Below, in pieces: positions 53,401-62,630 of a DNA stretch of 64,000 nucleotides; the stretch's first letter is position 1, and every line of letters starts with the position of its first letter. Below the pieces are notes generated by a model. That model was not told where the DNA came from, made no database searches, and saw nothing but the letters and a program-made list of their open reading frames with translations. Location: assembly GCF_028389875.1 (NCBI RefSeq), contig NC_084702.1, positions 57,204,553-57,268,552 on the forward strand, written 5' to 3'. This stretch comes from Rhea pennata (taxonomy: Eukaryota; Chordata; Aves; Rheiformes; Rheidae). Both the position numbers and the translations under genes were made by a program.

Positions 53401-56400
53401 ACCTCTTTTGCATAATTTTAATTTTCTTTTTAACTAGTTGACGCCCTAGGCATCAAGCCTTTGCTAGAAATCACTCTTAGGAAATGCCTAAGGATGGAAA
53501 TGTTTTATTTTTGTGAAAGTTTCTTTTCTTCACTATGTGCCTCATATTATTTCTATTATATCTTGAATTTTCTTGTACAGTACATTTACTTGGGAATTCA
53601 GAATTTACCTGAGAGTTAGAAAATGGTATAAAAATCAATTGACTTATTGCAGAGAGAATATGATTATTGTTAGCATGCCTATGTTTTCTTTACGATGATC
53701 CATTTATTTGAATATTATTTGAACAGTTAATTTATTGTATAAACATAATTTAATTAAGACTCTTTTTTGGTTTTGGTTCTACAGTCCATACAGTGACACT
53801 GTTTCTTAATATCTTTGGATGTTTGGCCTGGTTTTATGTTGATCCGACACGAGGGGTTGATTTTGGATTGAGTATCCTCTGGTTCTTGCTTTTTACTCCT
53901 TGTTCTTTTGTCTGCTGGTACAGACCACTTTATGGAGCTTTCAGGTAACAACTTCAGCTTGGCTTAAGACATTAATTAGTAAATAAATCAACTTGCTGAA
54001 ATGCATTGATATTCTAATAGAATTTGCTGAATTATCTTTACGATAATCCTTCAATATGATTTTATTAGAAACAAGTAGTGTATTTGTCATTAGTTCAATT
54101 GCTATATCTGAAACAGATGGCAACATTTAGGAATATCGTGGAATGGTTAAAATATTTATAGCTTCTACCATTGACATAACATTTCTAGGAAATATTTAAC
54201 TTTGTATTCAGCTAATAATGGTTTTAATGGAAATTCTCAGTAAATCTGTATCCCAACACACCAAGAATCTGAGCAAGTTGGTAGATAAGGGTTATTACAA
54301 GTTTGGTTTGCTGAATGAACTTGCTAAAACATAAAATTTTACATTCTTAAGGAACCTACAGCATCTGTTATTGCAATAGACTGAGATTCTTAAGAATAAG
54401 TAGAGCAGGTGTATAGCTATCAAACTCCAGTATTTTCTGCAGCTTTTAGCAATCTGCATTTCTCAGATTTCACCAGCCTGGGGTGCAGTATCTGTGTTTA
54501 AAATACTGGTTTGCATGCTAAATTCAGCATTTTGGTGAAAATTAGCTTATAGATATTCTAAAATCTTGTACTCTTACAGTATTTCTTGTAGATTAATATT
54601 GAAGTGAATTCAGGATATTGGAAAATTCAATTTAAATACACTTATTGATAGTCATTAATTGCAATTGAGTATAACCTTTAGGCTAAATTAGATGTTTTTT
54701 GGCTAACTAAGGGTATATTGCACACATCTTTGAATAATTATATATTTTAGTTTCATATGCTAAATTCCTATATTCTTATGGCTAAAATATGAGAAGGATA
54801 TTTTTCTTTTACTAGACTAAATTTTGTTCATGACTTGTATCACAGTGTGGGTGCAAATTGATATCATGAGAAAATATAGAAAATCACCAGCATTTTAAAA
54901 TGGTAACTTTCATTAATTAATTTTAAACCTTACATGTTCTCTTTTAATGTTGTTTTATATGTAATGGTTACTTCAAGATTAATGGATTTGTTGGAGGAGG
55001 TGTTCACAGCGTTACATTACTGTTCAGGGTTTCAGATCTTAGATGTTAGCTTTCCTTAGCGATTATTGATTGTTTGGAAAAAGAAAACTAATGCTTTCAT
55101 TTTCAACTTTCATTCAATTTCTCACCTGAAAATGAAGTAGTTACTGAACTGAACAGGTTGAATAAATAGTAAGAAACCCTTTTTTACAAAAAGTGCTGTT
55201 ACTGGCAAAATCTGGATCCAGGTTCTTAATCTGAGACTTAACTAATTCAGTGATTTTTACTTTCTTTAGAACTTTGGCAGCAAGCATACCACATAATTAT
55301 TAGTTTTGATAATAATAAGTTGAAGTCTTTATTACAAGTTTTGCTTGTGCATTTGTTTTAGATATTCTGACTTCAAAATTTCCAGTCTCTGTCAAGCTGA
55401 CATTTTAGTGATTTGAACAGCCAGCATATTTTGTACATTTTGCTTTTAAAGAACAGCTGCTTTTCAGTATTCTGATCTGCATTATGTTTTAGTAATTCTG
55501 TATTAATTTTATTTCTTTTCACTAGTAGAAGTGAAAGTTCTACCCACACTGGCAGTGCTGTAAACATCGACTTGAAAATAGAACTGACTTCCATTCTTCA
55601 AGCACCGTAGCAAAACTTACATGGTTTATTCATATAAAACCCAGCTATGTTTGGAACAGAACATTATGGTGCATACTAAGGAATAGTGTATTGTTGTTAT
55701 TCTCACCTCTACTAGAGATGCAGGAGGCAAAAATATTGTATTGTGGAAGAAGCAGTTCTTGTCATAAACACTTTACAAAACCACAGAGTTAATGCCTGAT
55801 ATTTCAAGTAACCTCAATAAGTTAAAATGTGTTTCCTCTAGTTCATACCACAAGAATATTTTACGTTGCTACTACAGTGTTTGTCAAAAGGTATTTTGGC
55901 GACTTTATTTTTTTTTCCTCCTCTTTCAGGAGTGACAGTTCGTTCAGATTCTTTGTGTTCTTCTTTGTATATATCTGTCAGTTTGCTGTACATGTACTTC
56001 AAGCTGCCGGATTCCAACGGTGGGGAAACTGGTGAGTATTCTGCTTTCTGTAGCATTGTACTATATATATAAAAAGAAGAAAAACAAACCTCATATTTGA
56101 TACAGCAACTGCATAGAGTCTATGTTTTTTATTTTCAATAAATTCTGAAATTGTTGTATTTAGCACTCAAAAAAGCATTCTTAGATTGTTTTTAATTAAT
56201 TGGGAGAAATGGGTGAAAGATATCCAGTGTGTGTGGTACTTCTGATATTAGACTGGTCAAAATTTTATCTTTTAATATAAGCCACTTTGAACTAGTCTTT
56301 TATACATTACCTCCTCCATTTCAATGGTATATAGAGATGATATTTTCTCTGTATTTAGAATAAAGACATAATGAAAATAAGAGAAAATGAGAATAATTTA

Positions 56401-59400
56401 GGTGGTAATAGTATATTGTTTATGTATCATTCTCTATCATTAGTTATTTGTATTTGTAATATTAATATACTTACCAATGACATTTCTGGCTAAAATTTGA
56501 AGAACAAGTGGACACTGTATTCAGCTGACTATAGTGGAATATCTTTAATTTAAGTTAACATTATTTGAAAGCTAGTCTCTTTGTCTGAATCACCTCCTTA
56601 TTCTGTAAGAGTTGATTTGTCTTTTTGATGCTTACAAGTTAAAAAATGTTTTCCATAAAGCAGCTCATAGTAAGTTACTTTACTTGAAATATGGTTTCTA
56701 TTTGAAGCTTCAAGGTCTAATACTTAGATTTTAAAAAGAAAAGCTAGCAGTTTGGAATCATAGTCACCACTCTTGCAAAAAAGTTCAATGAATTGGAATT
56801 AACTAAAAGCACACAAACAACTGATAGAACAGAGAGCTATGCCTGGCATTCCTGTAGCTGAGTAATGGCATTTCTGTGTATGAGTGGTTTTTGCAGCCAA
56901 CCTCCAAATGTATGAAAGTTAGGCAAAACAGTTTTGTTTTAGAACTTCAGTGTAAGGAAAAATCCTGTATTATTGCTTTTGCTGTCAGACCCAGTGCTTT
57001 GCCTTTCAGTAGATACCTCTTGATTGACAGGAACAAATGAGTAATGTGTTTTTAGAGGGGCAGCTCTTCAGGTATGTGAAGTGTGCTTTTCAAACATTCT
57101 TAGAGAAGGAGTAGGATAAGGTGGCAGAAAGATGCTAAATCCAGAATCTTTTCCGTCTTAGTGTTGTGTTTTTCTTAAGGTAACATTTAATTTCCTGTTT
57201 TTTTGATATCAAGTTTAATATTATATTTTTATGCTGGTATTAAGATTTTTAACACCGGGGAAATATTTAAAGTAGAGATTACTAAGCTAGTGTCTTCTCC
57301 CTCCCTGTCTCCCTGTCTCTCATTTCTTCACCACTCTGCTCAAGGATAATCATCTTTCTCAAGCTTTTGCATACAGTCTCACTGCCTACACTGGGAAAAC
57401 AAAAAAGCTTATTATGAAATAGAAATGTGCTCATTTATAATTTCCATGATTTTTTTCCCCAAAATTCGCCAAGTTGATCAGAACCAGGAGGCTATAAAGC
57501 TTCTTTAGAGGTGAATGCTTGTGGTACTCGTGGCTGGACAGTTCATGTGCTGTGCTCATAAAGTTGTCTTTATTTTTTTCTTTTTTTTCCCCCTTCAGTG
57601 GGTGGATTTCATCTCTTACTGGTCTTAATAAGAGCATCCCTGTTGGCATTATGATGATAATCATAGCTGCACTTTTCACAGCATCTGCTGTTATCTCATT
57701 AGTTATGTTTAAAAAGGTAAGTTACCTATTATTCCACACTTGTTTCCTATGTTTATTCTGGATTGTACTTTCCTGCTTGAGAGAGGTTCTCTCTCACAAA
57801 CTAATAGAGATTAAAAGATATTCTGGTGAGTCTTTTACAGCTTTACCTTACATATTAACCACTCTGCTTTTATAGTACTTTTTTTGCTTATATTGTCATG
57901 GACTTAGGAAACACTGTGTTTGCAGTGCGCATGAACTTTGTGCAAATTGAAATGTGAAAGAATAGCATAGAGCAAGAGAAGCTGGGAGGTGAGCCCACAC
58001 TGAGAGCATAGGAGAATGCACAAGCTACTAAATACCCAGGTTTTAATTTTTCAATCTCTAGCAGTTGCTCAGGCTGAGTGAAGCACAGTCTAATTCAAAT
58101 GATTCAGCTCTTATCAAAATAATTCCCATTAAGATCAATAGAAAATGGAGATGCCTGCCACCTGGGAAATGCATGTTTATTTCTCTGCTTGTATTGTTTA
58201 ACATTTTGTTGTCAGGTCATGATGGCATAGCATAAAACTTCAGAGAAGGATGCTTTTTCCCCTTGCTTCCTTTTTGTGAATTTCCAGCCAGAAGGCCTAA
58301 GTTTAGATATTAACGTGCTAGTAACTTCTGGATGTTGTTTTGATTAAATGTAACTGGGAATTCCTATGATCATGTGCTGACAATTCTAATATTTCTACCT
58401 AATTCCTAACTTAAAGTTAACATGAAATTTGATCCTAGAGATCTCATCTCCTTATTTGCTTTCTGCATAAATACTCAGATGCAGAAGAAAGAAACAAACA
58501 AGAAAAATGTCTAGTGGAACATTTTTTTCTCAAACTCTTTCTACCACATGCATTGGGTTTTTTTGAAGAACCTGCTGCATGCTCACATATGACCAGATGT
58601 ATCCTTATGGATGAGAAACAGTCACATTTTTAACGAAGAAAAAAGTTACAATGTTATTTTTCCTGCTACATTTGAATGAAAATGTCTTTGCAGTATTATT
58701 TACAAATTTATTGTTAGCTATTTAGTTGTCTACAGATGAGAAATAGCATTTTAATTTTAATACTGAGATAATTAGAAATTATTCAGGATTTGCTTTTTGT
58801 TGTACTAGATATTATAAGCCGTATTGTTTAAAATGTTTGTAAGCCATATTGTTTATATGTCCGCTATTATGCAGAGCTATTTGTCATCACAGTAGTTTAG
58901 CATATATGTATGTGTATTATTAGGACATTTTATCTTTTTTAATATTCATTCATAGCTTAGCTTAATAGGTTCTTGCAGATGTAAATCTTAGAGACATTAA
59001 AATGTGTCTAAAGAATTGATGAGTATTGTTGACAGAATATTATCGACACAGTGGATTCAAAAAATACTTTTTGATTTTGTTCCTTGCCATTTCTTTTAGC
59101 ATGCACTTACTAACTCTCCAATGAGTAGGCCAAGCTGTATACAAATTGAGACAGAAAAAGTTTTTGCAAGCAGCTATGGCCGTGTTCTACGCTAAGGATG
59201 CTGCCTGTTTGTGTATGTAACTATGTTGTTTCAGACAGTAGATACCACATCCAGTTTTGGAAAGACCTATGAGAAGCCCCTGAATTTGCAAAAAAACCAC
59301 AGCCAAACTGTGCTTGCAGCAGGGGAATCAAAGCTGTAGGGTTTGTGGAAAAAAAAAAAAAAAAAAAAGCCATTTACTCATTTCCTGATTCTCTCAAGCA

Positions 59401-59683
59401 GATGAGCAAAACAGATTTCCCCACTACACAGTTCTGCTTTATTTAGAGACTTTGTTATTGCTCTGCCAAGAAATGGAAGGTTTCATATGCTTTTCTCATT
59501 GCTTTCCTACCTCCCTAGGTGCATGGTCTGTACCGCACGACTGGTGCTAGTTTTGAGAAGGCGCAGCAGGAGTTCGCAACAGGAGTGATGTCCAACAAAA
59601 CCGTACAAACGGCCGCAGCAAACGCCGCGTCAACGGCAGCAACCAGTGCAGCTCAGAACGTGTTCAAGGGTAACCGAATGTAG
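20373..59683 (+). CDS. SCAMP1: Secretory carrier membrane protein 1, nine coding exons (spliced)
   Basis: SCAMP1 is a four-pass protein of recycling vesicles, trans-Golgi network and endosomes, acting in endocytosis and exocytosis. Joined exons (20373-20429, 33804-33881, 43632-43730, 44004-44115, 47395-47523, 53785-53944, 55930-56031, 57599-57716, 59519-59683) give 1020 nt, 339 residues plus stop, against about 338 in mammals. NPF motifs at residues 7-9, 16-18 and 38-40 fit EH-domain binding. A proline-rich stretch (46-71) includes PPAY 70-73, and a charged coiled coil covers about 79-113. Transmembrane segments lie near 153-177, 183-203, 217-238 and 260-283. The cytosolic loop [11 protein letters not shown] (202-212) is the SCAMP 'E peptide' implicated in membrane fusion. 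The tail (286-339) is Ala/Thr-rich. The start has G at -3 and is the first ATG after the promoter. All introns are GT-AG. Oddities are an extra Gly at 115/116 and the PPAY site. Identity with SCAMP1 rather than SCAMP2-5 rests on near-identity to the remembered mammalian sequence. Confidence 0.97.
20480..20499 (+). repeat. (GGGGC)4 tract at the start of intron 1
   Basis: Four perfect GGGGC units lie about 50 nt after the exon 1 donor. Each unit is a GC-box core, so it may bind Sp/KLF factors, and the strand can form a G-quadruplex. Confidence 0.85.
23330..23620. repeat. Possible old interspersed repeat with internal duplication
   Basis: A GC-richer patch in AT-rich intron 1. TGGTCAGCCAGGAGTCC near 23453 recurs as TGGTCAGCCAACAGTCCC near 23553, each followed some 15-20 nt later by CCAGACAA, a spacing of about 100 bp. 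This suggests a decayed tandem or transposon-derived element. The family was not recognised. Confidence 0.35.
23763..23785. repeat. T23 homopolymer
   Basis: An uninterrupted run of 23 T in intron 1. No retrocopy body was recognised on its flanks. Confidence 0.9.
26468..26668 (+). other. Coding-like 66-codon open frame in intron 1, possible exon or retro-fragment
   Basis: Most of this frame, from about 26521, has unusually protein-like composition for the surrounding AT-rich intron. The charged stretch [20 protein letters not shown] has heptad spacing typical of a coiled coil, followed by a basic GGRQRRH patch and an acidic, aromatic end ([10 protein letters not shown]) before a TGA. No poly-A tail, clear donor site or known family was recognised. 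It may be a fragment of a processed pseudogene, an alternative exon, or chance. It is not part of the standard SCAMP1 message. Confidence 0.3.
30127..30151. repeat. T25 homopolymer
   Basis: An uninterrupted run of 25 T in intron 1. It is flanked by GTGCAATG (30112-30119) and its reverse complement CATTGCAC (30153-30160). Confidence 0.9.
33804..33881 (+). CDS. SCAMP1: SCAMP1 coding exon 2
   Basis: Encodes residues 20-45 with the third NPF motif at 38-40 in the context [10 protein letters not shown]. Acceptor TTTTCTAG|GAT; donor GCA|GTAAGC; phase 0 on both sides, so skipping would keep the frame. Confidence 0.96.
35255..35300. repeat. (TG)n then 12-bp TACATATATATG repeat
   Basis: A short TG run (about 35255-35268) passes into two and a half copies of the unit TACATATATATG. 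The 12-mer contains a palindrome, so the tract can also form hairpins. Confidence 0.8.
35376..35391. repeat. Short (TG)n microsatellite
   Basis: Alternating TG, about eight units, after gtgttgag. Confidence 0.8.
36141..36400 (-). mobile_element. CR1 LINE 3' fragment, minus orientation, diverged
   Basis: The left end reads GGTTGGAAGGGACCTCTGGA then GGTCATCTTTTTCAACCTCC, the reverse complement of the CR1 3' region. It continues with TTTTGAATATATCCAAAGATG, CTGGGGTAACCTGTTTGGGTG and ATTCTTGCCCC, all recognisable CR1 words with many substitutions. The usual AGAATCATAGAAT terminal unit has been lost or mutated. The right boundary is approximate. It is older-looking than the copy at 6971-7225. Confidence 0.82.
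36476..36521. repeat. 18-bp perfect AT-rich inverted repeat (cruciform-capable)
   Basis: ATATATATATAACAGTTT (36476-36493) and AAACTGTTATATATATAT (36504-36521) are exact reverse complements around a 10-nt loop. They lie within a wider cluster of AACAGT/ACTGTT words (36421-36530), next to the CR1 fragment. Confidence 0.85.
40738..40895. repeat. Degenerate tandem repeat (CCAGCAACTGGAGGGACT-type unit)
   Basis: Four related copies of a CCAGCAACTGGAGGGACTG-like motif start near 40742, 40778, 40830 and 40877, spaced about 36-52 nt. It resembles a decayed minisatellite or the repeat portion of an old transposon. No family is named. Confidence 0.5.
41034..41264. repeat. Pair of diverged ~70-bp direct repeats, ~164 bp apart
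   Basis: GCCCAGAGTTCAGGCATGGC followed by CTGCTGATATTCAAGGGATC (from 41034) resembles GCCCAGGATCCAGGCAAGGA followed by CCTGCAGATATTTAAGGAAT (from 41198). Together with 40640-40895 and the GC-richer stretch up to about 41700, this may be one old interspersed element. A TATATAAG motif followed by GC-richer DNA at about 40615 would fit an LTR, but no TG...CA ends were found. Confidence 0.4.
43632..43730 (+). CDS. SCAMP1: SCAMP1 coding exon 3
   Basis: Encodes residues 46-78, a proline-rich linker beginning [20 protein letters not shown] and ending [11 protein letters not shown]. It contains PPAY (70-73), which matches the PPxY ligand of WW domains. Acceptor TTTTTTTAG|CCT; donor AAG|GTTTGT, a weaker donor than its neighbours; phase 0 on both sides. 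Confidence 0.96.
43731..44003 (+). other. SCAMP1: SCAMP1 intron 3 (273 bp)
   Basis: A short GT-AG intron, GTTTGT to TTTATTCAG. Nothing else was seen in it. Its small size suggests exons 3 and 4 are recognised together. Confidence 0.93.
44004..44115 (+). CDS. SCAMP1: SCAMP1 coding exon 4
   Basis: Encodes residues 79-115 and the first base of codon 116: the cytosolic coiled coil with [20 protein letters not shown]. Acceptor TTATTCAG|GAG. The donor lies in a six-G run, GGGG|GTATGT. The run gives two glycines (115 and 116) where mammalian SCAMP1, as I remember it, has one. Confidence 0.95.
44116..47394 (+). other. SCAMP1: SCAMP1 intron 4 (3.3 kb)
   Basis: GTATGT to TGATTTGCAG. It contains an (AAAC)n microsatellite at 44743-44762. 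No transposon end, RNA gene or extra exon was recognised. Confidence 0.9.
44743..44762. repeat. (AAAC)n microsatellite
   Basis: About five AAAC units in intron 4. Confidence 0.85.
47395..47523 (+). CDS. SCAMP1: SCAMP1 coding exon 5
   Basis: Completes codon 116 and encodes 117-158 plus the first base of 159: the conserved membrane-proximal segment [20 protein letters not shown], then [20 protein letters not shown], leading into transmembrane segment 1. Acceptor TTTGCAG|GT; donor T|GTAAGT (strong). The exon enters in phase 1 and leaves in phase 1. Confidence 0.96.
50945..51211 (+). repeat. Left copy (blocks A+B) of an inverted permuted duplication
   Basis: Block A is 50945-51041 and block B is 51036-51211; they overlap by the six bases 51036-51041. 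Block A is the reverse complement of 51262-51350 with 89 of 89 matching bases plus one 8-nt gap. Block B is the reverse complement of 51365-51540 with 173 of 176 matches. A 50-nt unique spacer (51212-51261) follows. Confidence 0.95.
51262..51540 (-). repeat. Right copy (A' then B') of the inverted permuted duplication
   Basis: A' is 51262-51350 and B' is 51365-51540, joined by 14 nt (51351-51364). A simple inverted duplication would read B'-A'; here the order is A'-B'. The copy begins and ends with AAAGAC (51262-51267 and 51535-51540), the complement of the A/B overlap, so it behaves as a circular permutation opened at that hexamer. Transcribed into pre-mRNA, B with B' could form a duplex of about 176 bp around a 153-nt loop. 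Confidence 0.93.
52803..52821. repeat. (AAAT)n microsatellite
   Basis: About four to five AAAT units in intron 5. Confidence 0.85.
53785..53944 (+). CDS. SCAMP1: SCAMP1 coding exon 6
   Basis: Completes Phe159 and encodes 160-211 plus two bases of Arg212. It covers the rest of transmembrane segment 1 ([13 protein letters not shown]), a short loop (VDPTRGVD), transmembrane segment 2 ([19 protein letters not shown]) and most of the [10 protein letters not shown] loop that faces the cytosol in SCAMPs. Acceptor TCTACAG|TCC; donor AG|GTAACA. Confidence 0.96.
53945..55929 (+). other. SCAMP1: SCAMP1 intron 6 (2.0 kb)
   Basis: GTAACA to CTCTTTCAG. AT-rich; no repeat family, RNA gene or additional exon was recognised. 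Confidence 0.9.
55930..56031 (+). CDS. SCAMP1: SCAMP1 coding exon 7
   Basis: Completes Arg212 and encodes 213-245 plus two bases of Cys246: [20 protein letters not shown], then [13 protein letters not shown]. This is transmembrane segment 3 and the start of the luminal turn. Acceptor CTTTCAG|GAG; donor TG|GTGAGT (strong). Confidence 0.96.
56032..57598 (+). other. SCAMP1: SCAMP1 intron 7 (1.6 kb)
   Basis: GTGAGT to a long polypyrimidine tract ending CCCCCTTCAG. Nothing else was recognised. Confidence 0.9.
57599..57716 (+). CDS. SCAMP1: SCAMP1 coding exon 8
   Basis: Completes Cys246 and encodes 247-285: [20 protein letters not shown], then [19 protein letters not shown]. This is transmembrane segment 4 closed by two lysines on the cytosolic side. 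Acceptor CCTTCAG|TGG; donor AAG|GTAAGT (strong), phase 0. Confidence 0.96.
57717..59518 (+). other. SCAMP1: SCAMP1 intron 8 (1.8 kb)
   Basis: GTAAGT to CTCCCTAG. It contains an A20 run at 59349-59368, about 150 nt before the acceptor. No other feature was recognised. Confidence 0.9.
59349..59368. repeat. A20 homopolymer
   Basis: Twenty consecutive A near the end of intron 8. The preceding 150 bp are not a recognised retrocopy. Confidence 0.9.
59519..59683 (+). CDS. SCAMP1: SCAMP1 coding exon 9 (terminal)
   Basis: Encodes residues 286-339 and TAG at 59681-59683. It begins [20 protein letters not shown], continues with [15 protein letters not shown], and ends NVFKGNRM. This is the cytosolic C-terminal tail, Ala/Thr-rich as in mammalian SCAMP1, where I recall the end as NAFKGNQI. 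Acceptor CTCCCTAG|GTG. Confidence 0.96.
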   Translation: MHGLYRTTGASFEKAQQEFATGVMSNKTVQTAAANAASTAATSAAQNVFKGNRM

Positions 59684-59843
59684 AGAAATATAAAAAGTCA
59701 TTTGTACTTTATTTTTGATTGTACTTTATTTTCCAGTCACTTACTATATTCCCTAAAAGCCTAGATCAAAATACACACAGCATGTTTATCTGTTCTTCAG
59801 CTGTGCATGAGTAAAATGGAAAATTGGTTTTATTCTATTATAA

Positions 59844-59856
59844 ATTTATTTATTTT
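59844..59856 (+). promoter_or_regulatory. AU-rich element in the 3' UTR
   Basis: ATTTATTTATTTT contains two overlapping ATTTA pentamers about 160 nt after the stop. Such elements can bind ARE-binding proteins and affect mRNA stability; function here is inferred only. Confidence 0.5.
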
Positions 59857-59978
59857 AAAAAAGATTCTTTGCCCCTCGTTAAAATGTTGTGTTCTAGAAA
59901 ATAAAACCCTCCATATTTTATGAAGGATGAATAATTTCAACAATTGGCCTGAGAATGACTTATAGTACTTTATGATCA

Positions 59979-59984
59979 AATAAA
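59979..59984 (+). terminator. Proximal poly(A) signal AATAAA
   Basis: Canonical hexamer about 300 nt after the stop, preceded by another at 59900-59905. Use would give a short 3' UTR lacking the pyrimidine tract. Confidence 0.5.
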
Positions 59985-61763
59985 TGTATTAGAGATTTGG
60001 AAGTTTTATAGTAGTTCACTTTTTTTTTTTTTTTTTAACTTCAGGAAAGCACTTTGGATCAATTATTGTTGTTTCCCTATTTCTACAATGAGAAGTAGGG
60101 TAGACAAAGAGCTGTAGCAAGTTAGGTTTGGCTGCTGAGTTTGCAATTTCAGCAGCTGCTGTAGGACAGATACAAGTAGGATAGATGCTATAAATTCTCC
60201 TCCTGTTTTTTTTAGGATAAGTCTTTTGATATAAATCTATAAGTTTGCATGAATACTGTTGAGTTATTTGATCATGTTTAAATAGTGTTTTGGTCTAGAA
60301 TTTACCTGCGCCACTTTGTAATTATAGGGTTTGTTTGTATCTATTTTCATGGAGTATTCTCTACCTGTGAGAAATGACTATGGTGCATAAACATTCTCTG
60401 TAATAGAATGTGTAATGCAGTGTACAGCTTAGGGAGGTTAACTGATGGTTTTGATCAGAGAGGTAAATGATTATATATTTGCTATTTTTAATTTCAGTAT
60501 TCATGTCTTAGGGTAATCATTCTGATGGAAAAGAAACCAATATTGACTTTTAGAACACTAGTTTCTTGCGCCCCTCCCATTTTTACATGCAGTGGTATTT
60601 TTGTTGTGCTTGGGATTTTGTTTTTTGGGTTTTTTTTAAGTGTAGATTTGTGTTTAACAGTGGTACTAAATCTCTAGCCTTGTTAGTCACTCTGTTTACT
60701 GCTTGTCCAAAAATCTGAATATACTGTATTTAATTTTCTAACAGGAATATTGTCTCAAATCAAGCTTTTAAAATAATGGTGTTTAACAGATACTTGAATT
60801 CATTTTAACGTAACTCAGCCTTCTCTGAGATTTGATTTAAGCTGGGGGTAAAAAAAAAAGGCATTTTAGCTATTTTGAGTTGGAAAAGTGAGAAAACCTT
60901 CTTCTTTTACAAAATTAAATTTTAACTTATTGAACTGTGTGTCTAAGGGGTTAAATTGGAGCTGTGCAGCTGAACAATCCATAATGGTACATCCTATCAT
61001 AATATTCCAAAATTTAGTCAAGTCTAACTATAAAGTGATGTTTCTCTCCACGGAATACCATCTGATGCACTTGGATGGACTAATGAATATTATGCACAAT
61101 ATTGTAGGCTGTTTTTTAAGGTCTGTTTTAGAAAATGAAGACAGGAAGGATCACGCCCCTCCAGGCTGTTTAAGTACACGCTGTAGTTGAAGTAATGCAG
61201 CTCTTAATGTGAATAATGTTTAGCAACACTGAGTTTTAAAATTCTGAGGCACCTCCATGTTCTGAATGAGGTCTAACTTTCATAGAATAATCCTTTTTCA
61301 CGACAGTGTATTAGTAATAACGTAAGAACATTACAGAAAATAAATCCTGTAACTTAATCCTGTGATCAGTATAATACTGTTAGCATAAAGTCACTATTAG
61401 TATCCTTTTATTTACTAACTTTTTAAAATCCTACTTACATTAGAATAAATATAGTAGGTTCACCTACCTATTTGTGCATATATATGCTTCTAAATATTCT
61501 TCATGTCATAAAGTTAAAGTAATTCAAATAATCCATGTAATAGGGACTCTAAAATTTTATGCTAGAGGACATGCTAGCATTGAACTTAAATTTGTGTGGA
61601 GTATTATTAAATGTTTTCCAGACAAAAGTCACAATTTTCTACAGAGATCAGGTATCACACTTCTAGCAGCTATATGGTTCTTTCTGAATATTTTAAATCT
61701 AACTTTAGTGTTGCATCTAGGAAACCCTACTAAGAATTACTTCTGAACCTAAATTTAAACATA

Positions 61764-61929
61764 TTTCTCTCTTCCTCGCTCCTCCCTCCTGCTTCCCCTC
61801 TCTCCTTTCTCTTGCTTTTCCCCTTCTCTCCCCTTCTCTTCCTTTCCCGCTTTCCCTCTCTGCATCTCTCCCCCTCTCCTTGCCTCTCCCTCTCTCTCTT
61901 TGCCCCCCTCTCTCTGTTTCCCTGTCTTG
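61764..61929 (+). repeat. Long C/T-rich (polypyrimidine) tract in the 3' UTR
   Basis: About 165 nt consisting almost only of C and T on the + strand, with mixed TCTC, CCTT and TTCC words and a few G/A interruptions. In RNA it would offer many PTB/PCBP-type sites; in DNA it could form triplex structures. Confidence 0.85.
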
Positions 61930-62601
61930 GATATGAAGACATACACAGACATCATCCTTGCAATTAAATTTAAGTTGAAGATTGCATAGTGATTTACATT
62001 AACAGTGTAATATAGAAAAGACATTAACAAATAAAACCTGAAATTGACAGGTAGATTTTTTTCCCAAATATTTAACTGTTGAGAAAACATACTTGATGTT
62101 CAGTGTGTAGGGAGTGTTGATTTGTAACGTCATGGATTGAGTGTACAGATTTAAACCTTGTAAGTGAAATTCAAATGTAACTACATAATTTGTTTGAATG
62201 AAAATTCTGACACAGCTCAGGAGGGAGGGAGAAGTTTGTGTTTAGCTCAGAAGGCTGATGCTTGTTAAAATACTTTGTACTTAACTAAAACTAGATTTTG
62301 CAGTCTCTTATTGGTCAATCAGACTATGGCGCCCACTTAAGTTGTCATTTTGTGGTATTGTGGCAAATGGAGTACAGAGTATGAAGTTTAAACACTGGAA
62401 TGTCAGTAGTCATTGATCTGTAATTTAGGAGTTGGTTTTATTTATCTGAGGGATGTTTGTATATTTTGTAAATTACTAACAATGCTCTGCCATCCTGGTG
62501 AATGTCCTGGTTCTGTACAAATGCACTTATTCTGTCCCTCTGTTGCATGCCTGGGTAGTTCAGAAGTTTTGTATATTTATTGTATTAACACCGTGTCATA
62601 G

Positions 62602-62607
62602 AATAAA
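62602..62607 (+). terminator. SCAMP1: Probable distal poly(A) signal AATAAA
   Basis: Canonical hexamer followed by an A run, then T- and GT-rich DNA. No equally well placed signal was noticed further downstream, so this is the preferred end of the full-length message. Confidence 0.6.
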
Positions 62608-62630
62608 AAAAAAAGACTTTTTTCCTGGAT

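Larger units (their letters stand above)
47524..53784 (+). other. SCAMP1: SCAMP1 intron 5 (6.3 kb)
   Basis: GTAAGT to GGTTCTACAG. Its main content is the inverted, permuted duplication at 50945-51540. It also has T runs near 49480-49530 and an (AAAT)n tract at 52803-52821. No coding exon of another gene was recognised. Confidence 0.9.
59684..62630 (+). other. SCAMP1: SCAMP1 3' UTR (end inferred)
   Basis: The stretch after the stop contains several AATAAA signals: 59900, 59979, 61339, 61444, 62030 and 62602. The last is followed by an A run and a U/GU-rich stretch (TTTTTTCCTGGATGTTTGCT) suited to cleavage, giving a UTR of about 2.9 kb. It contains AT-rich elements, a T17 run (60020-60036) and a 165-nt pyrimidine tract. 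The true end and the use of proximal sites need 3'-end reads. Confidence 0.65.

Noticed and set aside
59200..59368. A20 run as the tail of a processed pseudogene in intron 8
   Set aside because: The preceding sequence has no recognisable coding content and no duplicated flank was found.
61730..62090. Minus-strand frames rich in Arg, Glu and Gly at 61730-62090
   Set aside because: They are translations of the complement of the pyrimidine tract, so low complexity explains them.
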